This document shows, one piece after another, positions 16,850-24,371 of a DNA stretch of 33,156 nucleotides. The notes below the pieces were generated by a model that was not told where the DNA came from, searched no databases, and worked only from the letters and a program-made list of their open reading frames with translations. Every line of letters begins with the position of its first letter. The stretch's first letter is position 1. A program made the translations under genes and the position numbers. The DNA is from Candidatus Parcubacteria bacterium (GTDB taxonomy: Bacteria; Patescibacteriota; Patescibacteriia; CAIXNZ01), in NCBI GenBank assembly GCA_026395755.1, contig JAPLYC010000058.1, positions 1-33,156 on the forward strand, read 5' to 3'.

Positions 16850-19687
16850 TTAAGGAACAAGCGACCAGGAATCAGTGGGACGCGGATTGGTCGGATTGGT
16901 CTTCCAGTAAAGGTACTTGGAGCCATCGATGTTAGTGGGAATTTGGGGAATCCCCTTGGCTACTAGGCCGATTTCCTTGGCTGTCAGATACTGCCAGCAG
17001 TCCGCTTCTTTGGAACTTTTGGGCGGAATTGCCAGAGCATCCACAAGTTTCTGGTCCAGCTTCAAGTTGAACGCCCGCAGCCGGATCGCGAAGTAGAGAG
17101 CCATGGCTCGCTTGGATTCGCTCCAAGACTGGATTTCCTTGACCGTCAGTTTCAGGTTGGGGAAATACGCCTCGGCAACCAAACGATTGCCTTTGGCGAC
17201 TTCGATCAGGATGGCGATCAGCCGGTCAACCAGATCAGCCGCGTCCAGGGTGAAGCGGTCTGCGACCGTAGCACTGGCTTCATCATCGATATCCGGGCTG
17301 CCGATTGGCATTACCGCAAAGTCCTCGCAGACCTCATCACACGATTCCACTCCGGAATCTTCAAAGCAGCAGAGCTCATCGATTTCCGCAGGTTCATCTC
17401 CGCCCATAAGGCCAAAGGTATCAAGAGCAGACGAACCACGAGGAGGCGACGGTGAACAAAACGCGCTGGCGCCGATAAACCGTGAAGGACCCGGAGGCGG
17501 AGCAAACGCATAAGACTTCATCTGCAGTGACAGCTGTGGCCGCCCAGAGTCCTTGTCGTACTCCCAGACCATAGGCAGGTTGATCGGAATTTCCTTTTTT
17601 TCAGGCTTTTGACCCGGCACTTCCTTTACCGAAATGGCTACGAACGAGGTGTAAGCGCAGATAACGCCGTACTTCAAGCTGATTTGCACCTGCTTGGTTT
17701 TGTCCGGCGTTTCCCTGATAGCCTCACGCGCCCAGATCTGAGGGGCGAAGTCACAGTCTTTGCCGCTGGCCGGTTTGATGGTCCAGATTTCCTGCTGACC
17801 CGACGGATCCTTGCCGCTGATTTTGATTTCAGCCGGCAGTTCGCCGTCGAAGCGCAAGGCAATGGTCGCGGGCTGACCGACATAGACATCGGCCAAACCT
17901 GCCACTTCACCCTGACCTTCGACTTTGACATCGCGGAGCACGGGACCGGAAATCATGTTGGTCATGGTGTTGGCCGCCCGATCAAAATCCTCGCCCGGAT
18001 AGAACCACACAGCCGTTCCTTTGGTCTGTTTAGCCACATCCTTGAGCGTTGAATCATTGACCGCGCTGTCAATACCTGCGGCTATGATCCTGATGTCGGG
18101 ATCCAAGGTCGTCATGTCTTCGGTTTGGCCGTCGGAAACCAGCACAATCACTCTGGGTCGGCCGGAATCCTGAAACAGCTTGTAAGCTGCCTTCAAGCCC
18201 CTTCCCAGATAGGTGCTGCCACCCGCACGAATATCATTGATGCGAGTCCTGAGCTGTTCCGAGTCAGTGCCGATCGCTGCCAAAACCTGGGCATCGTTGG
18301 AATAGATAACTACACCGACTCGATGACCCAGCTGATCCTTCTCATTCTTGTCCACAACCTTACGCACGATTTCCTTCAACCCCTCGATTTTCGGACCATC
18401 CATGCTGCCGGACACATCAAGAAGAAAAACCATGTCACTGGGGACGTTGGCCATATCACCCGGAGGCAGAATGTTGACCAGGCAAAAACTTTCATCTTTG
18501 CCCGCATTCTGGAAAACCGCGATCTCAGGCCGTTTGGACAGAGATTTGTAAACCAGGGTGAAGTCCCTGTCCGTGCGGATGTCGCCGGTTTTCAGCTCGA
18601 TCTTGTCGTCCTTGGCCACTGTCTGCTCCTTGATGAGCAGGTCGTGAGACGGACAAGTCAGCTTGCAGCGGAAACCCGGTGCGAAAGACACGTTGATATT
18701 GGCGTCATAAGGCACGCCTTCGGGCGCCACGTTCGGAGTGATGCGAGAAGCATCCGGAACTTCGTCAGTATCCGATGCCCAGCCACCACCTTGCTTGCCG
18801 GTCGGAACACCAGGGATGAACCTCGGAGCCACGACCAGAGGCACGCGGAAGCGACCGCCGCCGTCCTGCCAGGGAATGCGCTGCACATAGGTGATTTCCA
18901 CTTTGATGGTTTCACCCTTTTCGATGCCGCCCACATTCATAGTGAAAATGTTTGGCCGTTCCTGTTCCATCAAAGCGCCATGATGACCCGCGTTGACCGC
19001 TTGGTCATATTCCCGTCTGGCCTGCTCCCGTTCTTTCAGTTCAGCCTGGATTTTCTTCTTTCCGATCTGCATGACACAGGCCGCAACGCTCGCTTCGTCA
19101 GGCAGAGGAAACGCGTAAACCGCTTCCACTGACTGCATGGCGTCATTGGTGAAAACCTGGATGCAGCGCACTCGCGCATGCGCGCCGTTGAGGGCCACGC
19201 GATACTCGATGTGTTTGAGTGGGATGCTCGGCTGAACCTGGGTTTCCTGTTTTTCGTTCTGAGCTTCCTTGGCTGCCGTTCCTTTTCCCTTACCCATAGT
19301 AACTTCTCCTTTTCCCTCTAATTTTGAGGGGTTGCTCTGGCCCGTGCTTGCGTGTTTCAGCAAACGTGGGCTGGTAGAGTCTGCCGTCGACCCGGAATTG
19401 TCAGCCACAAACTTGCCAAATTCTGCTTTGCCAAAATCACGTTTGATTTTAGCCAGCTGATGAACAGCATTTTGCAGAACCTTGACCTGTTTTAAGGCTT
19501 CAACCCGATCGCCGGCAGCGAGATATGCCAGTTCATAACACAATTCCGCATTGGCTTTTTTGAAAGCCTCATTTGGAGTCGAGCTATGCCTGACTATCCC
19601 AACCAGCTCTGGGAAATTCAAAGCTGGTCTGGCCCTTGTTTTGAGCAAGTTGAGAAGCTTCTCAGCCTCTCTTTTCTTGTTGCTCAT
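16850..19687 (-). CDS. VIT and von Willebrand factor A domain protein
   Basis: The track start at 19720 has no SD, whereas the ATG at 19687 has AAGGAGG 6 nt upstream, giving 945 residues. Residues 1-130 form a helical region of unknown type with a Ser/Thr-rich tail. A VIT domain follows at about 156-289 (YAFPLPDEASVAACVMQIGK, EKGETIKVEITYVQRIPW). Then comes a VWA domain whose MIDAS motif DVSGS is at about 424-428, with LVSDGQTED further on. The C-terminal third has a Pro/Gly-rich stretch, a Cys/acidic cluster (ELCCFEDSGVESCDEVCEDF) and a helical bundle. There is no signal peptide or membrane anchor, so it looks cytoplasmic. VIT-VWA proteins are metal-dependent protein-interaction platforms. 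Base composition is GC-richer than the flanking housekeeping genes. Confidence 0.9.
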   Translation of the reverse strand: MSNKKREAEKLLNLLKTRARPALNFPELVGIVRHSSTPNEAFKKANAELCYELAYLAAGDRVEALKQVKVLQNAVHQLAKIKRDFGKAEFGKFVADNSGSTADSTSPRLLKHASTGQSNPSKLEGKGEVTMGKGKGTAAKEAQNEKQETQVQPSIPLKHIEYRVALNGAHARVRCIQVFTNDAMQSVEAVYAFPLPDEASVAACVMQIGKKKIQAELKEREQARREYDQAVNAGHHGALMEQERPNIFTMNVGGIEKGETIKVEITYVQRIPWQDGGGRFRVPLVVAPRFIPGVPTGKQGGGWASDTDEVPDASRITPNVAPEGVPYDANINVSFAPGFRCKLTCPSHDLLIKEQTVAKDDKIELKTGDIRTDRDFTLVYKSLSKRPEIAVFQNAGKDESFCLVNILPPGDMANVPSDMVFLLDVSGSMDGPKIEGLKEIVRKVVDKNEKDQLGHRVGVVIYSNDAQVLAAIGTDSEQLRTRINDIRAGGSTYLGRGLKAAYKLFQDSGRPRVIVLVSDGQTEDMTTLDPDIRIIAAGIDSAVNDSTLKDVAKQTKGTAVWFYPGEDFDRAANTMTNMISGPVLRDVKVEGQGEVAGLADVYVGQPATIALRFDGELPAEIKISGKDPSGQQEIWTIKPASGKDCDFAPQIWAREAIRETPDKTKQVQISLKYGVICAYTSFVAISVKEVPGQKPEKKEIPINLPMVWEYDKDSGRPQLSLQMKSYAFAPPPGPSRFIGASAFCSPSPPRGSSALDTFGLMGGDEPAEIDELCCFEDSGVESCDEVCEDFAVMPIGSPDIDDEASATVADRFTLDAADLVDRLIAILIEVAKGNRLVAEAYFPNLKLTVKEIQSWSESKRAMALYFAIRLRAFNLKLDQKLVDALAIPPKSSKEADCWQYLTAKEIGLVAKGIPQIPTNIDGSKYLYWKTNPTNPRPTDSWSLVP
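19295..19312 (-). promoter_or_regulatory. Internal SD and in-frame ATG within the VIT-VWA gene
   Basis: AAAGGAGAAG stands 5-6 nt before an in-frame ATG (MGKGKGTAAK) at 19297, at the end of the low-complexity linker. It could initiate a short isoform of about 815 residues starting just before the VIT domain, or mark a former gene boundary. Confidence 0.5.
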
Positions 19688-19767
19688 TTTGGCCTCCTTG
19701 CCGTGATAGTCCTTGTTCATGGTTAACTATTACCGCATACCCTTGCCGCGTTTAACCTCCTTTCTTT

Positions 19768-19802
19768 AATCCTCCGAAGCTCAAAAAGAGCGTAGGAAGA
19801 TC
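19768..19802 (-). promoter_or_regulatory. Long hairpin in the VIT-VWA leader
   Basis: A stem of about 15 bp with two mismatches closes on a TTTTT loop in the leader, followed by AAAGGAGG (19756-19763) that has no start codon at proper distance. A structured leader is plausible. The rest of the 19688-20150 gap holds the two divergent promoters and no credible gene. Confidence 0.4.
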
Positions 19803-19879
19803 CTCAATATTTAAATGTCCAATCAAGATGCAATTCCATTACAACCTACTCCTCTGTCTCTATCATAGAACAATTTCCC

Positions 19880-19908
19880 ATCTTAAACAAATTACTTAAA
19901 ATTGTCAA
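19880..19908 (-). promoter_or_regulatory. Promoter of the VIT-VWA gene
   Basis: Minus-strand TTGACA, 17 bp and TAAGAT. An overlapping second candidate, TTGTTT, 17 bp and TATGAT, lies about 20 bp downstream. The leader is about 165-185 nt. Confidence 0.55.
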
Positions 19909-19934
19909 ATTCCAATGCAAAACATGCTTACTGC

Positions 19935-19962
19935 GCACTCCCAAGCTTCAGTAAAGGAGTGC
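19935..19962. repeat. Inverted repeat between divergent promoters
   Basis: GCACTCC and GGAGTGC are separated by 14 bp, about 27 bp upstream of the VIT-VWA -35. It is a possible operator or an old terminator lacking a T-run. Confidence 0.35.
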
Positions 19963-20032
19963 CCTTCTTTCCCATCTTCTCATTAATTAGACAAATTTTA
20001 GCCAAATTTACCGTAAATAAGCTCTAGAATCC

Positions 20033-20061
20033 TTGACAAAACTCAAAAAACATGCTATACT
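20033..20061 (+). promoter_or_regulatory. Promoter of the 115-residue orphan
   Basis: TTGACA, 17 bp and TATACT preceded by TGC. Because the track start at 20052 falls inside this promoter, the true start must be downstream. A TGCTT-ATCA-AAGCA hairpin (20073-20086) lies at the predicted mRNA 5' end. Confidence 0.75.
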
Positions 20062-20150
20062 ATGTTTATAAATGCTTATCAAAGCAAAGGCTCAAACAAG
20101 CCAAAAAGATTGGTACAACGAAAATTCAAATAACGAAGGAGAAGACGACA

Positions 20151-20498
20151 ATGGCAAACAAAGGTTTTGATTTCGAAGCTTCCGTTCCGGTGATGCGGGC
20201 TATGGGTCTTGGCGACAACACCCCGGGCAAGGGCTTTTCCCAGCTGATGATCTTCAGCCCCGGTCTGCGCGCTCCCCTGACCGTCAACCTCAGCGAAATC
20301 CTGTTCATCAGATCCGACGAGGTCGACGCCAAAACCTTCGCCCCCTGCTACGACGAGACCAACAAGGTGATGGCGTTCCCGAGTGAAGAATCCATCGTGT
20401 GGCACTTCCGGGCCTGGCAGATCCACCTGGATCGAATCCAGAAGGAAGAAGACCAGCCCCGACCGAGCGCCGAAAAAGAAATCACCATGACCATGTAA
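20151..20498 (+). CDS. Small orphan protein of 115 residues
   Basis: The family is not recognised. The ATG at 20151 is chosen because AAGGAG lies 8-9 nt upstream and the track start at 20052 overlaps the promoter. The product begins MANKGFDFEASVPVMRAMGL, has a hydrophobic middle (MIFSPGLRAPLTVNLSEILF), a single cysteine and an acidic/Pro tail. No signal peptide or transmembrane helix is present, so it is probably cytoplasmic. It forms a monocistronic unit with a consensus promoter, leader and GC-rich terminator, and is GC-richer than the housekeeping genes. The layout suggests strong expression. Confidence 0.75.
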   Translation: MANKGFDFEASVPVMRAMGLGDNTPGKGFSQLMIFSPGLRAPLTVNLSEILFIRSDEVDAKTFAPCYDETNKVMAFPSEESIVWHFRAWQIHLDRIQKEEDQPRPSAEKEITMTM

Positions 20499-20519
20499 AC
20501 GACCAAATCGGTCACCAAC

Positions 20520-20544
20520 CCCCGCGGACACAACATCCGCGGGG
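20520..20544 (+). terminator. Terminator of the 115-residue orphan
   Basis: Perfect stem CCCCGCGGA / TCCGCGGGG with a 7-nt loop and a TTTTCTTT tail. The CCCCGCG/CGCGGGG core recurs after the genes at 21439 and 24233. Confidence 0.9.
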
Positions 20545-20585
20545 TTTTCTTTATCCACTGGAGCTTTCCTGCCATCCGAAGTTTT

Positions 20586-20615
20586 AACGAAAGCTGGAGC
20601 AACGAAAGCTGGAGC
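20586..20615. repeat. Perfect tandem 15-bp repeat
   Basis: AACGAAAGCTGGAGC occurs twice head to tail between a terminator and the next promoter. The rest of the gap from 20499 to 20799 holds that terminator, this repeat and the promoter; no gene was seen. Confidence 0.85.
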
Positions 20616-20670
20616 GAAGATGTATTTTGCTTAAAATTAGCCAAACTAATCATTTTCACTCACAACCATA

Positions 20671-20699
20671 TTGACAAAATGCCTAAAATGTGGTATCAT
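20671..20699 (+). promoter_or_regulatory. Promoter of the two Cys-cluster genes
   Basis: TTGACA, 17 bp and TATCAT, about 100 bp before the first start codon. Confidence 0.75.
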
Positions 20700-20704
20700 T
20701 ATAT

Positions 20705-20720
20705 ATTCAGGAAACTGAAT
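20705..20720 (+). promoter_or_regulatory. Hairpin at predicted mRNA 5' end
   Basis: ATTCAG-GAAA-CTGAAT is a 6-bp stem with a GNRA tetraloop at the predicted transcript start, a structure that can protect mRNA from 5'-end-dependent decay. Confidence 0.6.
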
Positions 20721-20799
20721 TAGACGATATAAATTGGTCTTTCAAAAGTCCAAAAATCATAGATATTTACCTGGTTAACCCCAGAAAGGAGTAAGAATC

Positions 20800-21111
20800 A
20801 TGTCAGTCAAACAGCGTATTGCGGCCATACAAAAGCTGGGGACCATCCTGGCTTTCTCGATCCTTTCGGAAATGCAGAGGTTTTTCAAACCCGCTGAGAT
20901 TTCTTATGAGATCATTTCCAAGCGGATGGTCCTCGATGCTAATGCCGTCTATCTGAAGATCGAGGATGGAAAACCAGTAGTCTGCGGAACAAGTATGGAA
21001 ATCATCCAACATTTCTTCCGCAGCTTCGGGTTCAAAGACCTGCCCGGCAAACTTCCCTGCTATCCGCACTGCGTACAGTGCGCCGGGAAGTGCCTGGCTA
21101 ACGCCGCCTAA
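20800..21111 (+). CDS. Small orphan with C-terminal four-cysteine cluster (103 aa)
   Basis: The family is not recognised. AAAGGAG precedes the ATG at proper spacing. The helical N-terminal half (VKQRIAAIQKLGTILAFSIL) leads into a mixed region with IEDGKPVVCGTSMEIIQHFF. The C-terminus is CYPHCVQCAGKC, a C-x3-C-x2-C-x3-C cluster that could bind zinc or an iron-sulfur cluster. The next gene, 19 nt downstream and with its own SD, also ends in a four-cysteine cluster, so the two may be functional partners or distant relatives. Both are GC-richer than the housekeeping genes. Confidence 0.75.
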   Translation: MSVKQRIAAIQKLGTILAFSILSEMQRFFKPAEISYEIISKRMVLDANAVYLKIEDGKPVVCGTSMEIIQHFFRSFGFKDLPGKLPCYPHCVQCAGKCLANAA

Positions 21112-21130
21112 ACCAAGGGAGGAGGTCCCG

Positions 21131-21439
21131 ATGAACGTTTTTGACGAGCTGGAAAGAATCACTAACATGCGGGACCTGGGTGATTCGGTGGTGATTGAAA
21201 CCACTGATAATCGCACCCACACCGCCCACACCGTCCCCAAAACCGGACTAAAATTCTGCATCCTCGAGGAAATGCAGACCTTCTGTTTCCAAAACACTGG
21301 CGCCAACACAATCTGGTACTCAACCTGGAGCCAGATCTCGGACCAGCTGGAAGCAAAAGGAATCAACATCCCCGAAGAAATCAAGCCCTGTCGCACCTGC
21401 GACGGCACCCGCTGTCGCTTCTGGTGCACCAAGCACTAA
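21131..21439 (+). CDS. Small orphan with C-terminal four-cysteine cluster (102 aa)
   Basis: The family is not recognised. GGGAGGAGG lies just before the ATG. The 102-residue product has a beta-rich N-terminal half (GDSVVIETTDNRTHTAHTV), then CILEEMQTFCFQNTG and a helix (WSQISDQLEAKGI). It ends in CRTCDGTRCRFWC, a C-x2-C-x4-C-x3-C cluster. It is the second gene of a two-gene unit closed by a strong terminator. A metal-binding or redox role is possible; no catalytic motif is seen. Confidence 0.75.
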   Translation: MNVFDELERITNMRDLGDSVVIETTDNRTHTAHTVPKTGLKFCILEEMQTFCFQNTGANTIWYSTWSQISDQLEAKGINIPEEIKPCRTCDGTRCRFWCTKH

Positions 21440-21453
21440 AACCAAAACAAAGA

Positions 21454-21481
21454 CCCCGCCATGGATCAAATCCACGCGGGG
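21454..21481 (+). terminator. Terminator of the Cys-cluster gene pair
   Basis: CCCCGCCATGGA pairs with TCCACGCGGGG (one bulge) around TCAAA, followed by CTTTTTT. Confidence 0.88.
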
Positions 21482-21492
21482 CTTTTTTATTT

Positions 21493-21620
21493 CGGTAAAG
21501 CGGCCTTCGTAAAATGGCTACGATGCTCGTATCGTTAAACGGTTACGTTATTCGTGATTTAAAATCACCTAACCGCTAGACGCTAAACGATACGGGCTTC
21601 GTTACCTTAACCGATTAACG
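21493..21620. repeat. Variant CpG-rich palindromic element with 7-bp periodicity
   Basis: Arms CGTATCGTT (21528-21536) and AACGATACG (21586-21594) are centred on 21561, the centre of the inner palindrome GTGATTTAAAATCAC. CpG spacings are mostly 7 with occasional 5 or 6. The order differs from the four lattice copies, so it is a related but rearranged element. Together with the next promoter it fills the 21440-21719 gap. Confidence 0.65.
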
Positions 21621-21629
21621 TTTAAACAA

Positions 21630-21658
21630 TTGACTTTTTATATATTCCATGCTAAATT
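21630..21658 (+). promoter_or_regulatory. Promoter of the 837-residue orphan
   Basis: TTGACT, 17 bp and TAAATT preceded by TGC (extended -10). A weak stem GGGGAC / GTCCTT (21669-21687) is close to the predicted 5' end of the mRNA. Confidence 0.6.
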
Positions 21659-21719
21659 TCCCTATTCAGGGGACTTCTAGGGTCCTTGAAAATTAAAGAC
21701 TCTTCAATAGGAGGACGAT

Positions 21720-24233
21720 ATGGCAATTGGTATGATGATGTGTTGTAGGCCGGCATTACAGCAAGAGATTAGATTGGAACAGCGCTTAATGCTGCGGCTG
21801 GAACAGCGCCTGGTGCTGGCTCAAAGATTAGTCGACCAACTTGGCCTGCTTAATGAAGGCAACAAAGACGTGCTTTATGAAATCTTTCAGCTGGAAAGAT
21901 ATCAGGAAATGCTGAAAACCGGTAATTTTCATTCCCTGGAGGAATGGAAATTATTTCTGGCCAAAGAAAGCCAATCAAAGACAGTCTTGCCGGAATTTTC
22001 CCAACATGGCAGCCTAAGCCCGAAAAAGAGAAACAAGGTTTTAGTGCCTGAATTGGCTATTGCCTTGCTTGGTTTGATAAATCTGTATCACCAGGATCTG
22101 ATTCTTGGCGAGACGCAACTCAGCTGGGATCAGTGGCAAAGACAAGTCATTGATTACAGTCTCAAAATCGGCCAGACTGGTGAAAAGCCTTCTGAAACTT
22201 GGCAGCAGTTTCTGCAAGCTACGGCTAAAAAGACCGCTGACCAACCAGAGCAAGTGAATGATTTTTCCTCTGCGTTTTGGAATTTGCTTAATCAGGTCAA
22301 GGATAAAGGCGACTTGGAAATAACTGCTAGCCTTGATCTTATTGTCGGTTTTCTAAACCAACTTGATTTACAGCAAACCGGATCGCTGATCAAATTCATC
22401 AGCCAGGAAATCAAAGACCAATCCCATGGCATGATTGACCTGAAGGGTGATTTAAGGGAACTGTCCGATCTTACTCAGCTTGATGCCATTAAGTTTGCCA
22501 TCAAAATAATCTTGCAGGCGGTCCGCTATAAAACCGGCTCCAGATTTGATGGCGGTGCCAATACGGGCAGGCTGGAAATGGTTTTGAAACAGCCGGCCTT
22601 AATCGACTTTTTGAACGGTTTAACCGACCTGCCCCAAGTCATGGGCATGACCATCCTGACCGGTTACAATTTCGAGCAGGAAGCCGCCATTAGACTGATC
22701 AAACAACTTGATCAATTGGCTGCTGACAAGCATTTCCAAAAATCGCGTGATGACAAAAGGCTGATGTGGCGCTTTCTGACCATTATGCGGTTTGCTTATC
22801 AGCCCGACCAGTCTTTACAGCATTTTTTCAGCATTGCGACCAATACCGAAGAAATGCTGCGCGGATTTCAGGCCATTGAAAAATTGGCCTTGCAAAACCC
22901 GGGCAAACTGCCTTATCCTCTGGAAGCAACTTCTATGCAAGATCTGATTTCCTGGGGAGAAAACAGCACCAGAAGAAAATATCAGGAGACTTTGGGATTC
23001 ACTCAGGAAGAAATGGATCTCCTTACCCAAGATGAAGTTTACAGGCTGGTCACTCGTAATGACCTCCTGAAAATGGTCATGACCTATGCTGCGCTGTGCA
23101 AAGCCAACGGCTATGAGCCGGGCGCAAAGCTGGCCTCAGAAATTTTAAGACAAGCCATGTACAAACACTTTGAACGCTGGCGTTACAGCCATGAACAAAG
23201 CCAAAAACAGATTGGCTTTCTCTCAGATATTACTCCCTGGAGAGATGAGCACAAGCGCACCATGATCGTCGGGCTGTCTGATGCCTTCGAGCAGCGACTG
23301 GCAGCTATCAAAAGGCTGGTTAGTGAACTGGCTGTACTCTGGCAAAAACAAACCGGACAAGCAATCACAGCTGATATTGACGGGGAAAGCGAAGAGCTTT
23401 ACGCCAAACTCAGAAGTAAAAGTTTAACTCCCGAAGAACGGAAGCAAATTGGTGCCAGGGTCGGACAGATCAAAAAAGAGTACGCGCTGATACACGTACT
23501 AAAAGACCTGCTTAAACTCAGCCCGGAGAGCGTCAACTATATGAAGGGCATTAATTATCATCTCGGCCTGGTGGCTGAGAAACTCAATACTGATGAGGCC
23601 AGGATGCTGGTCAAGGCAATCATTGAGTTGATTAATGCTACTGATATCAATGCGATCAGTTATCTGACCTTTGAAGATAGTGATCGTCCTTATGAACTGA
23701 TGCAGGTTGGTGTCAGCCCCATCCAGAGCTGCCAGCGCTGGTACGAGTGGACTTGTCACAACCGCTGTCTGACCGCTTACGTGGTCGATGCCAATAAAAA
23801 AGTGCTCTGGGTAAAAAATAATCATTTTGACATCATTGGCAGATGCATTCTGCGGCTTTTGCCTTACGAATATGGCAAGACTGACAAAGAAACCATTCCC
23901 CTGCTGATCATTGAACGTCCTTACAGCAAAGCCTGGTCCAAGGAAATCGGCATCGGTATTTTACAATGGCTGGTGGAAAAAGCCGGTCAAATCAGCAAAG
24001 CGAATGATCTACCCGTACTGGTGGCGATCAAGGATCCACAATTGGTGGCAACCCTCAAAGAGGTTTTGCCCAAATCCAAAATCAGCACCAGAACCCTGCG
24101 TCTGGAATTACCCCCCTCGCTTAATGAATTTGAATACTCAGATTCCATGGGCGGTGATCTAAAATCAGGAGCGAAAATTGTTGACAAGGAATTTCATACC
24201 TTCTTTGTCGGCGACGCTTCTGACGAAGACTAA
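21720..24233 (+). CDS. Large orphan protein of 837 residues
   Basis: No family is recognised. The start is supported by AGGAGG 5 nt upstream. The first 40 residues hold two tandem RLEQRLML/RLEQRLVL units followed by AQRLVDQL, resembling in style the Gln-rich activator-interacting region I of sigma-54, though no DNA-binding part of sigma-54 follows. Residues of about 50-620 are largely helical. A distinct C-terminal domain starts near residue 650: FEDSDRPYELMQVG, SPIQSCQRW, a C...C pair (TCHNRCL), AYVVDANKKVLWV and IGRCILRLLP, followed by an alpha/beta stretch with LLIIERPYS. No signal peptide or transmembrane helix is seen. It is a monocistronic, GC-richer unit with a strong terminator. Confidence 0.8.
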   Translation: MAIGMMMCCRPALQQEIRLEQRLMLRLEQRLVLAQRLVDQLGLLNEGNKDVLYEIFQLERYQEMLKTGNFHSLEEWKLFLAKESQSKTVLPEFSQHGSLSPKKRNKVLVPELAIALLGLINLYHQDLILGETQLSWDQWQRQVIDYSLKIGQTGEKPSETWQQFLQATAKKTADQPEQVNDFSSAFWNLLNQVKDKGDLEITASLDLIVGFLNQLDLQQTGSLIKFISQEIKDQSHGMIDLKGDLRELSDLTQLDAIKFAIKIILQAVRYKTGSRFDGGANTGRLEMVLKQPALIDFLNGLTDLPQVMGMTILTGYNFEQEAAIRLIKQLDQLAADKHFQKSRDDKRLMWRFLTIMRFAYQPDQSLQHFFSIATNTEEMLRGFQAIEKLALQNPGKLPYPLEATSMQDLISWGENSTRRKYQETLGFTQEEMDLLTQDEVYRLVTRNDLLKMVMTYAALCKANGYEPGAKLASEILRQAMYKHFERWRYSHEQSQKQIGFLSDITPWRDEHKRTMIVGLSDAFEQRLAAIKRLVSELAVLWQKQTGQAITADIDGESEELYAKLRSKSLTPEERKQIGARVGQIKKEYALIHVLKDLLKLSPESVNYMKGINYHLGLVAEKLNTDEARMLVKAIIELINATDINAISYLTFEDSDRPYELMQVGVSPIQSCQRWYEWTCHNRCLTAYVVDANKKVLWVKNNHFDIIGRCILRLLPYEYGKTDKETIPLLIIERPYSKAWSKEIGIGILQWLVEKAGQISKANDLPVLVAIKDPQLVATLKEVLPKSKISTRTLRLELPPSLNEFEYSDSMGGDLKSGAKIVDKEFHTFFVGDASDED

Positions 24234-24242
24234 AAACCAAAG

Positions 24243-24266
24243 CCCCGCGAGACATATTCCGCGGGG
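24243..24266 (+). terminator. Terminator of the 837-residue orphan
   Basis: CCCCGCG / CGCGGGG with a 10-nt loop and a six-T tail, the same stem core as two other terminators of this accessory stretch. Confidence 0.88.
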
Positions 24267-24275
24267 TTTTTTATT

Positions 24276-24362
24276 CGTCTTACGTTTTTCGGTATCGTTT
24301 CTCGATTCGTCTAACGTTTAACGTAATACTAAACGATTACCGAAACCGAATATCGACCAACG
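24276..24362. repeat. CpG-lattice palindromic element, copy 2
   Basis: CpG cytosines at 24276, 24283, 24290, 24296, 24303, 24308, 24315, 24322, 24334, 24341, 24347, 24354 and 24361; 24329 reads CT. The lattice is symmetric about 24319. Arms TTCGGTATCGTTT and AAACGATTACCGAA pair. It fills the space between two convergent genes. Confidence 0.82.
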
Positions 24363-24371
24363 GTTTACTTG

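Noticed and set aside
18125-19132. 335-residue plus-strand ORF
   Set aside because: It is antisense to the VIT-VWA gene, which has clear domains in the other strand; long antisense ORFs are expected in GC-richer coding DNA.
19688-19720. Upstream ATG of the VIT-VWA ORF
   Set aside because: No SD at usable distance, while the ATG at 19687 has AAGGAGG.
19756-19763. SD-like AAAGGAGG in the VIT-VWA leader as evidence of a leader gene
   Set aside because: The nearest ATG is 17 nt away and opens only a two-codon frame (ATG CGG TAA).
20062-20133. 23-codon upstream ORF in the leader of the 115-residue ORFan
   Set aside because: It has no SD and starts at or before the predicted transcription start; the composition is not protein-like.
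20052-20150. N-terminal extension of the 115-residue ORFan in the ORF track
   Set aside because: The ATG at 20052 lies within the TTGACA-N17-TATACT promoter; the SD supports 20151.
20803-21432. 209-residue minus-strand ORF
   Set aside because: It spans two plus-strand genes with SDs, a promoter and a terminator; it has no SD or recognisable motif.
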